From positions 1 through 24,320 of the forward strand of contig CAZNJD010000031.1 of assembly GCA_964573285.1 (NCBI GenBank): DNA of 24,320 nt, given 5' to 3'. Below are positions 1 through 7,515 of the stretch, in pieces; position 1 is the first letter of the stretch, and each line of letters starts with the position of its first letter. The notes beneath the pieces are model-generated. The model was not told the origin of the DNA and did no database searches. It saw only the letters and a list, made by a program, of their open reading frames with translations. The position numbers and the translations under genes were made by a program. The DNA comes from UBA1140 sp964573285. GTDB taxonomy: Bacteria > Campylobacterota > Campylobacteria > Campylobacterales > Sulfurovaceae.

Positions 1-24
1 ATATATACATATAAAGGATATGTT

Positions 25-273
25 ATGACGATACGAAAAAATTTTAATTTTAAAGTGGAAAATGCAAAATATTTAGAGCGAAGAGCTAAAGAAGAAGCTA
101 AAACACAAACGCAACTACTCGAAGAATTATTAGAAAAAGAGCGTAAAGAAGAAAAAAGAAAAAAACGTTTGAAAGCACTAGAATCATTAGCAGGAAGTGT
201 ACCAGCTGGAACGCTAGTAGATGTTGATATAAGACAAATACGCATTGAAAAGGCATTGAAAAATGCAAACTAA
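25..273 (+). CDS. ribbon-helix-helix-like antitoxin of a VapBC-type pair
   Basis: An 82-residue, highly charged protein. A short beta-strand-like start (RKNFNFKVE) is followed by a helix, a turn and a second helix (about residues 14-40), the pattern of ribbon-helix-helix DNA-binding antitoxins. Residues 38-50 are almost all Lys, Glu and Arg. The tail (about 52-82) would be the toxin-neutralising part. The start has AAAGGATA about 6 bases upstream. The gene overlaps the following PIN-domain toxin gene by 11 bases, the usual antitoxin-then-toxin order. Such pairs normally repress their own promoter, which here would lie at or beyond the left edge of the window. The antitoxin role is inferred mainly from order, overlap and size; the sequence match to a named family is weak. 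Confidence 0.72.
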   Translation: MTIRKNFNFKVENAKYLERRAKEEAKTQTQLLEELLEKERKEEKRKKRLKALESLAGSVPAGTLVDVDIRQIRIEKALKNAN

Positions 274-673
274 AGTGTATATAGATACGAATATTGTGAT
301 TGATATTTGTGATATTAAGAGACCTACTCATATATCAAGTTTAAAAATAGTTCATGCGTATGCAGAGAAGGGTGAACTTTATATTAATAGCGATACTTTG
401 GCAACAGTTTTTTATATATTACGTAATCAATCAAAGCTTTCTTTTGATGAGGCTTTAGATAAAATGTATTTTATACGTGAAATTTTCACTTTAGTATCTA
501 TAGATGATGATGTTTTTTTTGAAGCTTTAGATTTGTGTTCAAATCATGAATGTACAGATTATGAAGATGCTGTACAGTATGTTTGTGCCAAGAAAGTTGG
601 GGCTAATTTGATTATTACAAATGATAAGGAGTTCGTAGCTTTAGATATAGAGATTAGAGGAACAAAAGCTTAA
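263..673 (+). CDS. PIN-domain ribonuclease toxin (VapC-like)
   Basis: A 136-residue PIN-domain protein. The N-terminal YIDTN motif gives the first metal-binding Asp (D8). Further acidic positions are D44, the cluster D99/E101/D102 in TDYEDAVQY, and D121 in IITNDKEF. The last two motifs, a helix starting with acidic residues and the strand 'LIITND', are characteristic of the family. VapC toxins are Mg-dependent endoribonucleases that cut tRNA or rRNA and are held inactive by the partner antitoxin. The start codon lies inside the end of the antitoxin gene, implying translational coupling. The length is normal and no catalytic residue is obviously missing, so the toxin looks intact. The RNA target cannot be read from the sequence. 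Confidence 0.85.
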   Translation: MQTKVYIDTNIVIDICDIKRPTHISSLKIVHAYAEKGELYINSDTLATVFYILRNQSKLSFDEALDKMYFIREIFTLVSIDDDVFFEALDLCSNHECTDYEDAVQYVCAKKVGANLIITNDKEFVALDIEIRGTKA

Positions 674-683
674 GAAATAAAAG

Positions 684-2315
684 ATGAAACTAACCCTCCT
701 AACCACCACCTACAACTCCCTAACCCAAGCTGTGCATGTAGCCCTAAAAGATAAGGGTTATAAAATTGATATAACTTATGCCATAAACTCGACTCAAATT
801 CAAAAGGAGATAGAAGCTTTTGAGCCTCAAATCATCCTCTGCCCATTCCTAAAAAGCTATATCCCAAAAGAGATATATGAGAGCTATCCAACATTTATCT
901 TTCATCCTGCCCCAAGAGGAGATAGAGGAGCGTATAGCCTAGATTATGCTATCTTTAACCAAAAAAAAGAGTGGGGTGGAGTTTGGTTAAGAGCCAATGA
1001 GCTTTATGATGGTGGAGATATTTATGCAGAGGATAGTTTTGAGATGAGAGAGAGCTACAAAGCCTCTATCTATCGTCAAGAGATGGTACGAGTAGCTATA
1101 AGTACACTTGATAAGCTATTTAAAAATATCAAAAAGAGTAACACTACTCCACAGATACTAAACCCTATTCATAAACCATTTACTCAAAAAATGAGGGCTA
1201 TTGATTGGGAAAAAGATACTACAGATGAGATAATCAAAAAGATAAACTGTAGTGACTCCTTGCCTGGGGTGCTTGATAATATCTTGGGGATTGAGTGTTA
1301 TCTTTTTGGAGTTTGGAAAGAAGACAAATTTAGAGGAGAGCCAAAAGAGATACTAGCAAAGCGAGATGGTGCTATCTGTTTAGGTACAGTTGATGGGGCT
1401 GTTTGGATTAGCCATCTAAAAGAGGTAGATAGATTTAAACTCCCTGCTACTTATGTGCTAAAAGATAAAATCAAAGGGATAAAAGAGGATAGATTGCCTC
1501 TACTTTTTGATAAAAGCTATAACACTTTTTATGAGACAAGCATAGAGTTTAGAGACAATGTCGCCTATCTTTGCTTTAATTTTCATAATGGAGCAATGAG
1601 TACAGCCCAATGTATAAGGCTAAAGTATGCAGTAGAGTATCTAAAAGAGCAGTGTGAAGTATTGGTTTTAGTTGGGGGGATGGATTTTTTCTCCAATGGA
1701 ATTCATCTAAATATACTAGAAGATAGCCAAAAACAGGGTGAAGATGGTTGGGCAAACATTAATGCTATAAATGACCTTATCAAATCTATTATCTTTGCTG
1801 ATGAGATAGTTACTATTGCATCATTTACTAAAAATGCAGGAGCTGGTGGGGTCTTTTTGGGGTTGGCTTGTGATTTTGTGGTAGCCAAAGAGGGGGTTGT
1901 ATTAAATCCTCACTATAAGAGTCTTGGACTAACGGGGAGTGAATATCACACTTATAGTTTACTAAAGAGAGTAGGAGAGGTTGAAGCTCAAAAACTCTTA
2001 GATGAGTCTCTGCCTATCTCTGTAGAGTATGCCCAAAAGATTGAGATGGTTGATGAGGTTTTTTCTCATAATAATTATTATAAAGAGTTACATCAATTTG
2101 CAAGAGATAGATTTGATGAGGAGTTTATCTGGGATAAACAGGAGTACTTAGAAGAGAATAAAAAGTGGATAGAGGAGTTAAATGAGAGAGAACTCCATAT
2201 AATGTACCCTGAATTTTGGGACAAAGATAGTAGTTTTCATAAACTAAGAGCAGATTTTGTCTATAAAAGGTGTCCTCTTAAAACACCCAAAAGATTAAAA
2301 TTGTATAATACCTAA
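684..2315 (+). CDS. hypX: hydrogenase maturation factor HypX/HoxX
   Basis: A 543-residue two-domain protein. Residues 1-270 form a formyltransferase-like module with FHPAPRGDRGAYSLDYAI at 73-90 (the family's His plus GDRG loop) and a GGD motif at 111-113. Residues about 285-530 are an enoyl-CoA hydratase/crotonase-like module with GGMDFFSNGIHLN (331-343), AGAGGVFLGLACD (385-397) and NPHYKSLGLTGSEY (408-421). This fusion is specific to HypX. In the known family it takes a formyl group from formyl-tetrahydrofolate, passes it through formyl-CoA, and releases CO as the active-site iron ligand of [NiFe]-hydrogenase, mainly when oxygen is present. It starts 10 bases after the toxin gene with only a weak ribosome site. 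hypA follows 19 bases downstream. Length is typical and both active-site regions are present. Confidence 0.93.
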   Translation: MKLTLLTTTYNSLTQAVHVALKDKGYKIDITYAINSTQIQKEIEAFEPQIILCPFLKSYIPKEIYESYPTFIFHPAPRGDRGAYSLDYAIFNQKKEWGGVWLRANELYDGGDIYAEDSFEMRESYKASIYRQEMVRVAISTLDKLFKNIKKSNTTPQILNPIHKPFTQKMRAIDWEKDTTDEIIKKINCSDSLPGVLDNILGIECYLFGVWKEDKFRGEPKEILAKRDGAICLGTVDGAVWISHLKEVDRFKLPATYVLKDKIKGIKEDRLPLLFDKSYNTFYETSIEFRDNVAYLCFNFHNGAMSTAQCIRLKYAVEYLKEQCEVLVLVGGMDFFSNGIHLNILEDSQKQGEDGWANINAINDLIKSIIFADEIVTIASFTKNAGAGGVFLGLACDFVVAKEGVVLNPHYKSLGLTGSEYHTYSLLKRVGEVEAQKLLDESLPISVEYAQKIEMVDEVFSHNNYYKELHQFARDRFDEEFIWDKQEYLEENKKWIEELNERELHIMYPEFWDKDSSFHKLRADFVYKRCPLKTPKRLKLYNT

Positions 2316-2331
2316 AAACTGAATAGGTATT
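2304..2331 (+). promoter_or_regulatory. TATAAT box and short inverted repeat before hypA
   Basis: TATAAT at 2304-2309 lies 25 bases before the hypA start codon. AATACCTA at 2307-2314 pairs with TAGGTATT at 2324-2331 across a 9-base loop. The right arm contains the only AGG available as a hypA ribosome site, so a folded RNA would hide it. The same 15-mer TATAATACCTAAAAA recurs at 3729-3743 before the capsule dehydrogenase gene. The site could be an internal promoter, a translational control hairpin or chance in AT-rich DNA. Confidence 0.35.
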
Positions 2332-2334
2332 TAT

Positions 2335-2676
2335 ATGCACGAATATAGCATAGTACAAGCACTACTAGACCAATGCGAAGATATAGCTAAAGATAATAAA
2401 GCAACTAAAATAACAAAAGTAGTTTGTAAAATAGGAATTATGAGTGGAATTGAAATTCATTTGTTACAGATAGCATTTGATACATTTAAGGAAAAAACTA
2501 TTTGTGAGAGTGCAGATTTTATTATTAATCAACAAAAACTAAAACTTTTGTGTCAAGAGTGTCAGAATGAGTTTGAGTTAGATGAGATTGCGTATAGATG
2601 TATAAAATGTGGTAGTTTAAATGTCAAGGTAATAGATGGTGAAGAGATGTATCTTATGAGTTTGGAGATGGAGTAG
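2335..2676 (+). CDS. hypA: hydrogenase nickel-insertion protein HypA
   Basis: A 113-residue protein of normal HypA length. The N-terminus MHEYS supplies the nickel ligands His2 and Glu3. Two CxxC pairs (C73/C76 and C89/C92) form the structural zinc site. HypA works with the GTPase HypB to put nickel into the large subunit of [NiFe]-hydrogenase in the cytoplasm; in Helicobacter it also serves urease. It lies 19 bases downstream of hypX and is probably co-transcribed with it, though a TATAAT box sits between them. The rest of the hyp set (hypB, C, D, E, F) and the hydrogenase itself are not in this window. Confidence 0.96.
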   Translation: MHEYSIVQALLDQCEDIAKDNKATKITKVVCKIGIMSGIEIHLLQIAFDTFKEKTICESADFIINQQKLKLLCQECQNEFELDEIAYRCIKCGSLNVKVIDGEEMYLMSLEME

Positions 2677-2780
2677 AAAAATAAATGGATTTTAGTGTTG
2701 ATGTGGAGGAGATTATACTCCTCTACTTCTGAAATTTCCCATTTGGTAGGTTTTGATAAGTTTTTATGGACGGATAAAAA

Positions 2781-3725
2781 ATGAATATATTAAATATAGC
2801 AAGAGATGTTTTTACAATAGAGGCAAAAGAGATAGCGAATTTAGTTAATAACTTAACTAAAGATTTTGAGTATGCTGTTGATAGTATTTTAAAATGTAAT
2901 GGTAAGTTAATAGTATCAGGTATGGGTAAATCTGGGATTATTGGACGAAAAATAGCTGCAACTATGGCAAGTACAGGAACAGCTAGTTTCTTTTTACACC
3001 CAGCTGAAGCATATCATGGTGATTTAGGTATGATTGGAAGTAATGATATAGTTTTGCTTATCTCTAATTCAGGTGAGACAGATGAGATATTAAAGCTTAT
3101 TCCCTTTTTGAAATCACAAGCTAATATTATTATAGGAATGAGTGGTAATATAACTTCTACTTTAGCCAAAAACTCTACACATCATCTGAATATTCATATA
3201 TCAAAAGAGGCTTGTCCATTACAACTTGCCCCTACCTCATCTACTACAGCTACTCTAGTAATGGGTGATGCTTTGGCTATTGCACTTATGAAGCTTAGAG
3301 ATTTTAGAGACACAGATTTTGCTCAATTCCACCCAGGAGGAAGTTTGGGACGGAGATTATTAACAACTGTAGAAGATGTTATGCATAAGGATAATCTATC
3401 TATTTGTAGCAAAGAGAGTGGAATTAAAGAGATTATTCAAAGTGTATCAGAAGGCAAAATGGGATTGACTATCGTTATGCAAGAGAATGATATATTAGGA
3501 ATAATCACTGATGGAGATATTAGAAGGGCCATGGAGAGCATGGAAGAGAAATTTTTTACACTCCAAGCCAAAGATTTAATGTCTCTACATCCAAAGGTTA
3601 TAAATCCAAAAGCAAAACTAATGGAAGCTCAAACTATGATGTCAAAATATAAGGTTAACTCCTTATTAGTTGTAGATAATATTAATTTAATAGGTATTGT
3701 TCAAATTTATGATTTAGGAATTTAA
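2781..3725 (+). CDS. kpsF: D-arabinose-5-phosphate isomerase (KpsF/KdsD family)
   Basis: A 314-residue protein. Residues 1-190 are a SIS sugar-isomerase domain with GMGKSG (47-52), HPAEAYHGDLG (73-83), SNSGET (95-100) and FHPGGSLG (183-190). The last 120 residues form two CBS domains. The enzyme interconverts ribulose-5-phosphate and arabinose-5-phosphate, the first committed step to Kdo. It heads the capsule locus, so it probably supplies Kdo for the polysaccharide anchor, although it might also be the only such enzyme in the cell and serve lipopolysaccharide. A 104-base gap separates it from hypA. A GGA-containing ribosome site precedes the ATG. The gap contains TATACT at 2714-2719, a possible promoter -10 box about 60 bases upstream. 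Confidence 0.93.
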   Translation: MNILNIARDVFTIEAKEIANLVNNLTKDFEYAVDSILKCNGKLIVSGMGKSGIIGRKIAATMASTGTASFFLHPAEAYHGDLGMIGSNDIVLLISNSGETDEILKLIPFLKSQANIIIGMSGNITSTLAKNSTHHLNIHISKEACPLQLAPTSSTTATLVMGDALAIALMKLRDFRDTDFAQFHPGGSLGRRLLTTVEDVMHKDNLSICSKESGIKEIIQSVSEGKMGLTIVMQENDILGIITDGDIRRAMESMEEKFFTLQAKDLMSLHPKVINPKAKLMEAQTMMSKYKVNSLLVVDNINLIGIVQIYDLGI

Positions 3726-3728
3726 AGA

Positions 3729-3743
3729 TATAATACCTAAAAA
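3729..3743 (+). promoter_or_regulatory. TATAAT-containing 15-mer before the UDP-HexNAc dehydrogenase gene
   Basis: TATAATACCTAAAAA is identical to 2304-2318 upstream of hypA. Here the TATAAT ends 28 bases before the ATG at 3763. Position and spacing suit a sigma-70-like -10 box, which in Campylobacterota often works without a clear -35 element. The inverted-repeat partner seen near hypA is absent here. Two copies in similar positions are suggestive but could be chance. Confidence 0.3.
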
Positions 3744-3762
3744 TTATTATAAAGAGTAATAT

Positions 3763-5016
3763 ATGAGTAACAAGATAGCTATTATCGGTTTAGGATATGT
3801 AGGTTTACCTCTAGCACATGCTTTTTCATCAAAATATAAAGTAGTAGGTTTTGATATAGCTCAGTGGAGAATTGATGAACTAAGAAATGGAGTTGATAGA
3901 ACCCTAGAGCTTAGTAGTCAACAACTCAAAGAGGCCATCTCTAACAATATGAAGTTTACAAATTTGCTAGAAGATATAGCTGATTGTAATATATATATAG
4001 TAACAGTTCCAACACCTATAGATAAACATAAAAAACCAGATTTGACACCATTAATTAAAGCTAGTGAGTCTATTGGAAAAGTATTAAAAAAAGATGATAT
4101 AGTAATATATGAGAGTACTGTCTATCCAGGGGCTACAGAAGAGGATTGTGTACCTATATTAGAGAAGTTTTCGGGATTAAAATTTAATCAGGATTTCTAT
4201 TGTGGATACTCCCCAGAGAGAATTAATCCAGGAGATAAAGAGCATACTGTTACAAAAATACTAAAAGTAACATCAGGTTCAACTCCAAAAATAGGTGAAA
4301 AAATAAATGATTTATATGCTAGTGTAATCACAGCAGGGACACATCTTGCACCATCTATTAGAGTAGCAGAAGCTGCAAAAGTTATAGAAAATTCTCAACG
4401 AGATATAAATATAGCATTTGTGAATGAGTTAGCTATGATATTTGGAAAATTAGGAATTGATACTAATGCAGTACTTGATGCGGCTGGAACTAAGTGGAAC
4501 TTTTTACCATTTAAACCTGGTCTTGTAGGTGGACATTGTATTGGAGTTGACCCATATTATCTAACTCACAAAGCCCAAGAGGTAGGATATAATCCTGAGA
4601 TTATTTTAGCAGGAAGACGACTCAATGACAATATGGGTATCTTTGTAGCCAATCAAGTTATTAAACTTATGATAAAAAGAGGTAAAAGAATAGAGGGTTC
4701 AAAAGTTTTAGTTTTAGGTATAACTTTTAAAGAAAATTGTCCTGATATACGAAATAGTAGAGTCATAGATGTAATCTCTGAATTACAAGATTTTGGTTGT
4801 AATGTAGATGTAAGTGACTATTGGGCTGACAAAGATGAAGTACAAAGAGAGTATAATATAGAATTAAAAAAAGATACTCAAATAGATATTGAAAGTTATG
4901 ATGGAATAGTTTTGGCTGTTGCACATGATGAATATAAAAATTTAGATTTAAAAGTAAGTGACCAAGTTGTATTTGATATTAAATCTGTTTTAGATAGAGC
5001 AGATGGGAGACTTTGA
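3763..5016 (+). CDS. tviB: UDP-N-acetyl-hexosamine 6-dehydrogenase (TviB/WbpA/WbpO type)
   Basis: A 417-residue nucleotide-sugar dehydrogenase. The N-terminal Rossmann motif is IGLGYVGLPLA (8-18). TVPTP (81-85) and YESTVYPG (116-123) are family motifs, and YSPERINPGDKEHT (149-162) is typical of the UDP-HexNAc branch rather than UDP-glucose dehydrogenase. The catalytic cysteine is C259 in LVGGHCIGVDPYYL, with K206 in the helix AAKVIENSQRDINIA. It oxidises C6 of UDP-GlcNAc or UDP-GalNAc to the uronic acid using two NAD+. With galE directly downstream, the likely products are UDP-GlcNAcA and/or UDP-GalNAcA for the capsule. The exact substrate is not readable from the sequence. Confidence 0.88.
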   Translation: MSNKIAIIGLGYVGLPLAHAFSSKYKVVGFDIAQWRIDELRNGVDRTLELSSQQLKEAISNNMKFTNLLEDIADCNIYIVTVPTPIDKHKKPDLTPLIKASESIGKVLKKDDIVIYESTVYPGATEEDCVPILEKFSGLKFNQDFYCGYSPERINPGDKEHTVTKILKVTSGSTPKIGEKINDLYASVITAGTHLAPSIRVAEAAKVIENSQRDINIAFVNELAMIFGKLGIDTNAVLDAAGTKWNFLPFKPGLVGGHCIGVDPYYLTHKAQEVGYNPEIILAGRRLNDNMGIFVANQVIKLMIKRGKRIEGSKVLVLGITFKENCPDIRNSRVIDVISELQDFGCNVDVSDYWADKDEVQREYNIELKKDTQIDIESYDGIVLAVAHDEYKNLDLKVSDQVVFDIKSVLDRADGRL

Positions 5017-5042
5017 TTAATAATTTTTTTTAGGAGTTATAT

Positions 5043-6062
5043 TTGAACATTTTAGTAACAGGGGGAGCAGGATATATAGGTTCACATACTTGTATATTGC
5101 TAATAGAAGCAGGTTATAGCGTTATAGTTTTTGATAATTTTTCTAACTCATCAAGAGAGAGCATACATAGAGTAGAGAAAATAGTAGGTCAATCTATTCC
5201 TATAATAGAGGGTGATATTCGTTCTCATAGTGATTTGGAAAAAGTATTTAATAAGTATAAGATAGATGCTGTTATTCACTTTGCAGGACTTAAAGCTGTG
5301 GGAGAATCGGTAGAAAAACCATTAAAATATTATGATAATAATGTATCTGGAACTATAACTTTATGTGAGGTTATGGCAAAAAATGGGTGTAAATCTATTG
5401 TTTTTAGCTCATCAGCAACTGTTTATGGTACTCCTGCTTCCAATCCTATTACAGAGGATTTTTTAGTAGGAAAGGGTATTACAAACCCTTATGGACGAAG
5501 TAAGTATATAATAGAAGAGATACTAAGAGATGTTTTTATCTCTGATAAGAGTTGGAAGGTAGTACTTCTTAGATACTTCAATCCAGTTGGTGCATATAAA
5601 TCAGGTACTATTGGTGAAGACCCAAGCGATATTCCAAATAATCTTATGCCTTTTATCTCTCAAACTGCTGTTGGAAAAAGAGAATATCTAAGTGTATTTG
5701 GAGATGATTATGATACGCATGATGGAACAGGAGTTAGAGATTATATCCATGTAATGGATTTGGCTCATGGTCATCTCAAAGCAATTGATAAGATGGACTC
5801 TTTTGATAAAGTGATGACTATAAATTTAGGAACAGGTAATGGATACTCTGTTTTGGATATGGTTAAAGCTTATGAGATAGCATCAGGCACAAAAATACCA
5901 TATAAAATAGCTCCAAGAAGAGATGGTGATATAGCTTCATGTTATGCAAACCCTAGTTATGCCAGAGAGGTATTAGATTGGAAGGCTACGAGAGGATTAG
6001 AGCAGATGTGTGAAGATAGTTGGAGATGGCAATCACAAAATCCTAATGGATATAAAGATTAA
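5043..6062 (+). CDS. galE: UDP-glucose/UDP-N-acetylglucosamine 4-epimerase
   Basis: A 339-residue extended short-chain dehydrogenase. TGGAGYIGSH (6-15) binds NAD. The catalytic set is S124 in FSSSATVYG with Y150 and K154 in NPYGRSK. The C-terminal part contains the usual GTGVRDYIHVMDLA motif. It inverts C4 of UDP-hexoses, giving UDP-Gal or UDP-GalNAc. The start is TTG: AGGAG at 5032-5036 lies 6 bases upstream, and no early ATG preserves the NAD-binding strand. Placement between a UDP-HexNAc dehydrogenase and kpsM suggests a capsule-specific role, possibly also feeding lipooligosaccharide. Activity on N-acetylated sugars is possible but not proven. Confidence 0.93.
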   Translation: MNILVTGGAGYIGSHTCILLIEAGYSVIVFDNFSNSSRESIHRVEKIVGQSIPIIEGDIRSHSDLEKVFNKYKIDAVIHFAGLKAVGESVEKPLKYYDNNVSGTITLCEVMAKNGCKSIVFSSSATVYGTPASNPITEDFLVGKGITNPYGRSKYIIEEILRDVFISDKSWKVVLLRYFNPVGAYKSGTIGEDPSDIPNNLMPFISQTAVGKREYLSVFGDDYDTHDGTGVRDYIHVMDLAHGHLKAIDKMDSFDKVMTINLGTGNGYSVLDMVKAYEIASGTKIPYKIAPRRDGDIASCYANPSYAREVLDWKATRGLEQMCEDSWRWQSQNPNGYKD

Positions 6063-6073
6063 TTGGAGATAGT

Positions 6074-6850
6074 TTGAAACAAAGAACTGCTTGGCAGGTA
6101 CAAAAGTCAGTAGTATATGCACTATTTTTACGAGAAGTTAGTGTTCGCTTTTCTGCTGGTAGATTAGGCTATTTTTGGGTTATTTTTGAACCTCTAATGC
6201 AGATATTTATTTTTGTACTTGTCAAGATGCTTCTATTTGGCACCAAATCCCCATTGGATTATTCTGTATTTATTACGATAGGATTTGTAGCGTTTAATCT
6301 TTTTAGACATATATTAGATAGGTCTATGTCTGCATTTGAAGGAAATAAAGGTCTTTATGCATATAAACAAGTTAAACCTATTGATGGACTTATTGCTCGT
6401 ATTTTGGTTGAAATTCTTATCACAATGATTATTGCTACTATTTTTGTTGCTATGGGATTCTATCTTGATAGGGATATGAATGTTGAAAATATAGGTATGG
6501 TTATTTTAGGATTTTTATGGTTGATTGTTTTTTCATTTGGTATTGGTCTATTTATATCCGTAATTGGTATTTTCTTTAACAGCTTTTTAAAAGTAGTTAG
6601 ATTAGTTTTATCTCCACTTATGTTCGTATCAGCTATTTTTTATTCTATGCAAAATATGCCCCAAGCCCTACAACAGTTACTCTATTATAATCCATTGGCT
6701 CATTTTATAGAGATGATACATGATAACTATTTTTTTGTATTAAATGATAGTTTTATAGATTATGAGTATATGTTAATATGGACAATTATGCCATTGTATA
6801 TTGGACTTTGGTTATATCGTAAACTTGAAAAAGGTATTATTTCGGTATGA
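6074..6850 (+). CDS. kpsM: capsule polysaccharide ABC transporter permease KpsM
   Basis: A 258-residue ABC-2 type permease with about six membrane segments (roughly 32-54, 64-80, 108-129, 140-165, 172-190, 232-248). Family landmarks are LGYFWVIFEPLMQ (31-43) and YNPLAHFIEMIHDNYF near 205-220. It forms the inner-membrane channel that exports lipid-linked capsule polymer with KpsT. The start is TTG, preceded by TTGGAG 5-10 bases upstream. The gene ends inside kpsT with a 4-base ATGA overlap, so the two are translationally coupled, as expected for subunits of one transporter. Confidence 0.95.
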   Translation: MKQRTAWQVQKSVVYALFLREVSVRFSAGRLGYFWVIFEPLMQIFIFVLVKMLLFGTKSPLDYSVFITIGFVAFNLFRHILDRSMSAFEGNKGLYAYKQVKPIDGLIARILVEILITMIIATIFVAMGFYLDRDMNVENIGMVILGFLWLIVFSFGIGLFISVIGIFFNSFLKVVRLVLSPLMFVSAIFYSMQNMPQALQQLLYYNPLAHFIEMIHDNYFFVLNDSFIDYEYMLIWTIMPLYIGLWLYRKLEKGIISV

Positions 6851-7512
6851 TTGAATTACAAAATGTAACTAAATATTTTAGAACCACAAAAGGTAAGAAA
6901 TATATATTAAAAGATGTATCTTTCTCTATTCCATCAGATGTAAATGTAGGAATACTTGGAAAAAATGGTGCAGGTAAATCTACACTAATGAAAATGTTGG
7001 GTCAGATAGAGTTTCCTAGTCATGGTAAAATTATTTCTGATAAAACATTTTCTTGGGTTATGGGTGTAGGAGGTGGTTTCCAAAACAATATGACTGGTAG
7101 AGCTAATGTCAAATTTGTATGTCGTATTTATGGTAAGAGTAAAGAAGAGATAAATAGAGCAATAGAGTTTGTCAAAGAGTTTTCTGAACTGGAAGACTAT
7201 TTTGAGATGCCAATTCGTACATATTCATCTGGTATGAAATCTCGGCTTACATTTGGTTTGAGCTTGGCGTTTGATTTTGATTATTTATTGATTGATGAAA
7301 CCCTATCTGTTGGAGATGCTAGGTTTCGCAAAAAATCCAAAGAGGCATTAATGAAAAAAATAGAGAGTTGTAGTGTACTTTTGGTGAGTCATGATATGGG
7401 GACTCTAAGAGATATTTGTGATGTTGGTATTGTATCAAATAATGCACAACTACATTTTTTTGATGATATTAATGATGCCATCAAAATGTATGAGACTATA
7501 AATAAAGGTTAA
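6847..7512 (+). CDS. kpsT: capsule polysaccharide ABC transporter ATPase KpsT
   Basis: A 221-residue ABC ATPase. Walker A is GKNGAGKST (38-46). The signature is YSSGM (126-130). Walker B is YLLIDE (146-151), and the switch His is in LLVSHD (178-183). The length and the signature YSSGMKSRL match the short KpsT/Wzt class that lacks a carbohydrate-binding tail, consistent with export of a polymer completed on a conserved glycolipid anchor. It powers KpsM at the inner membrane. It overlaps kpsM by 4 bases and is followed after 3 bases by kpsE. Confidence 0.96.
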   Translation: MIELQNVTKYFRTTKGKKYILKDVSFSIPSDVNVGILGKNGAGKSTLMKMLGQIEFPSHGKIISDKTFSWVMGVGGGFQNNMTGRANVKFVCRIYGKSKEEINRAIEFVKEFSELEDYFEMPIRTYSSGMKSRLTFGLSLAFDFDYLLIDETLSVGDARFRKKSKEALMKKIESCSVLLVSHDMGTLRDICDVGIVSNNAQLHFFDDINDAIKMYETINKG

Positions 7513-7515
7513 ATA

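Noticed and set aside
2685..2732. A 15-codon frame (MDFSVDVEEIILLYF) between hypA and kpsF with a GAGGAG/CTCCTC hairpin (2706-2723).
   Set aside because: No ribosome site, no T-run after the hairpin and too short to support; the region is better seen as a plain leader of kpsF.
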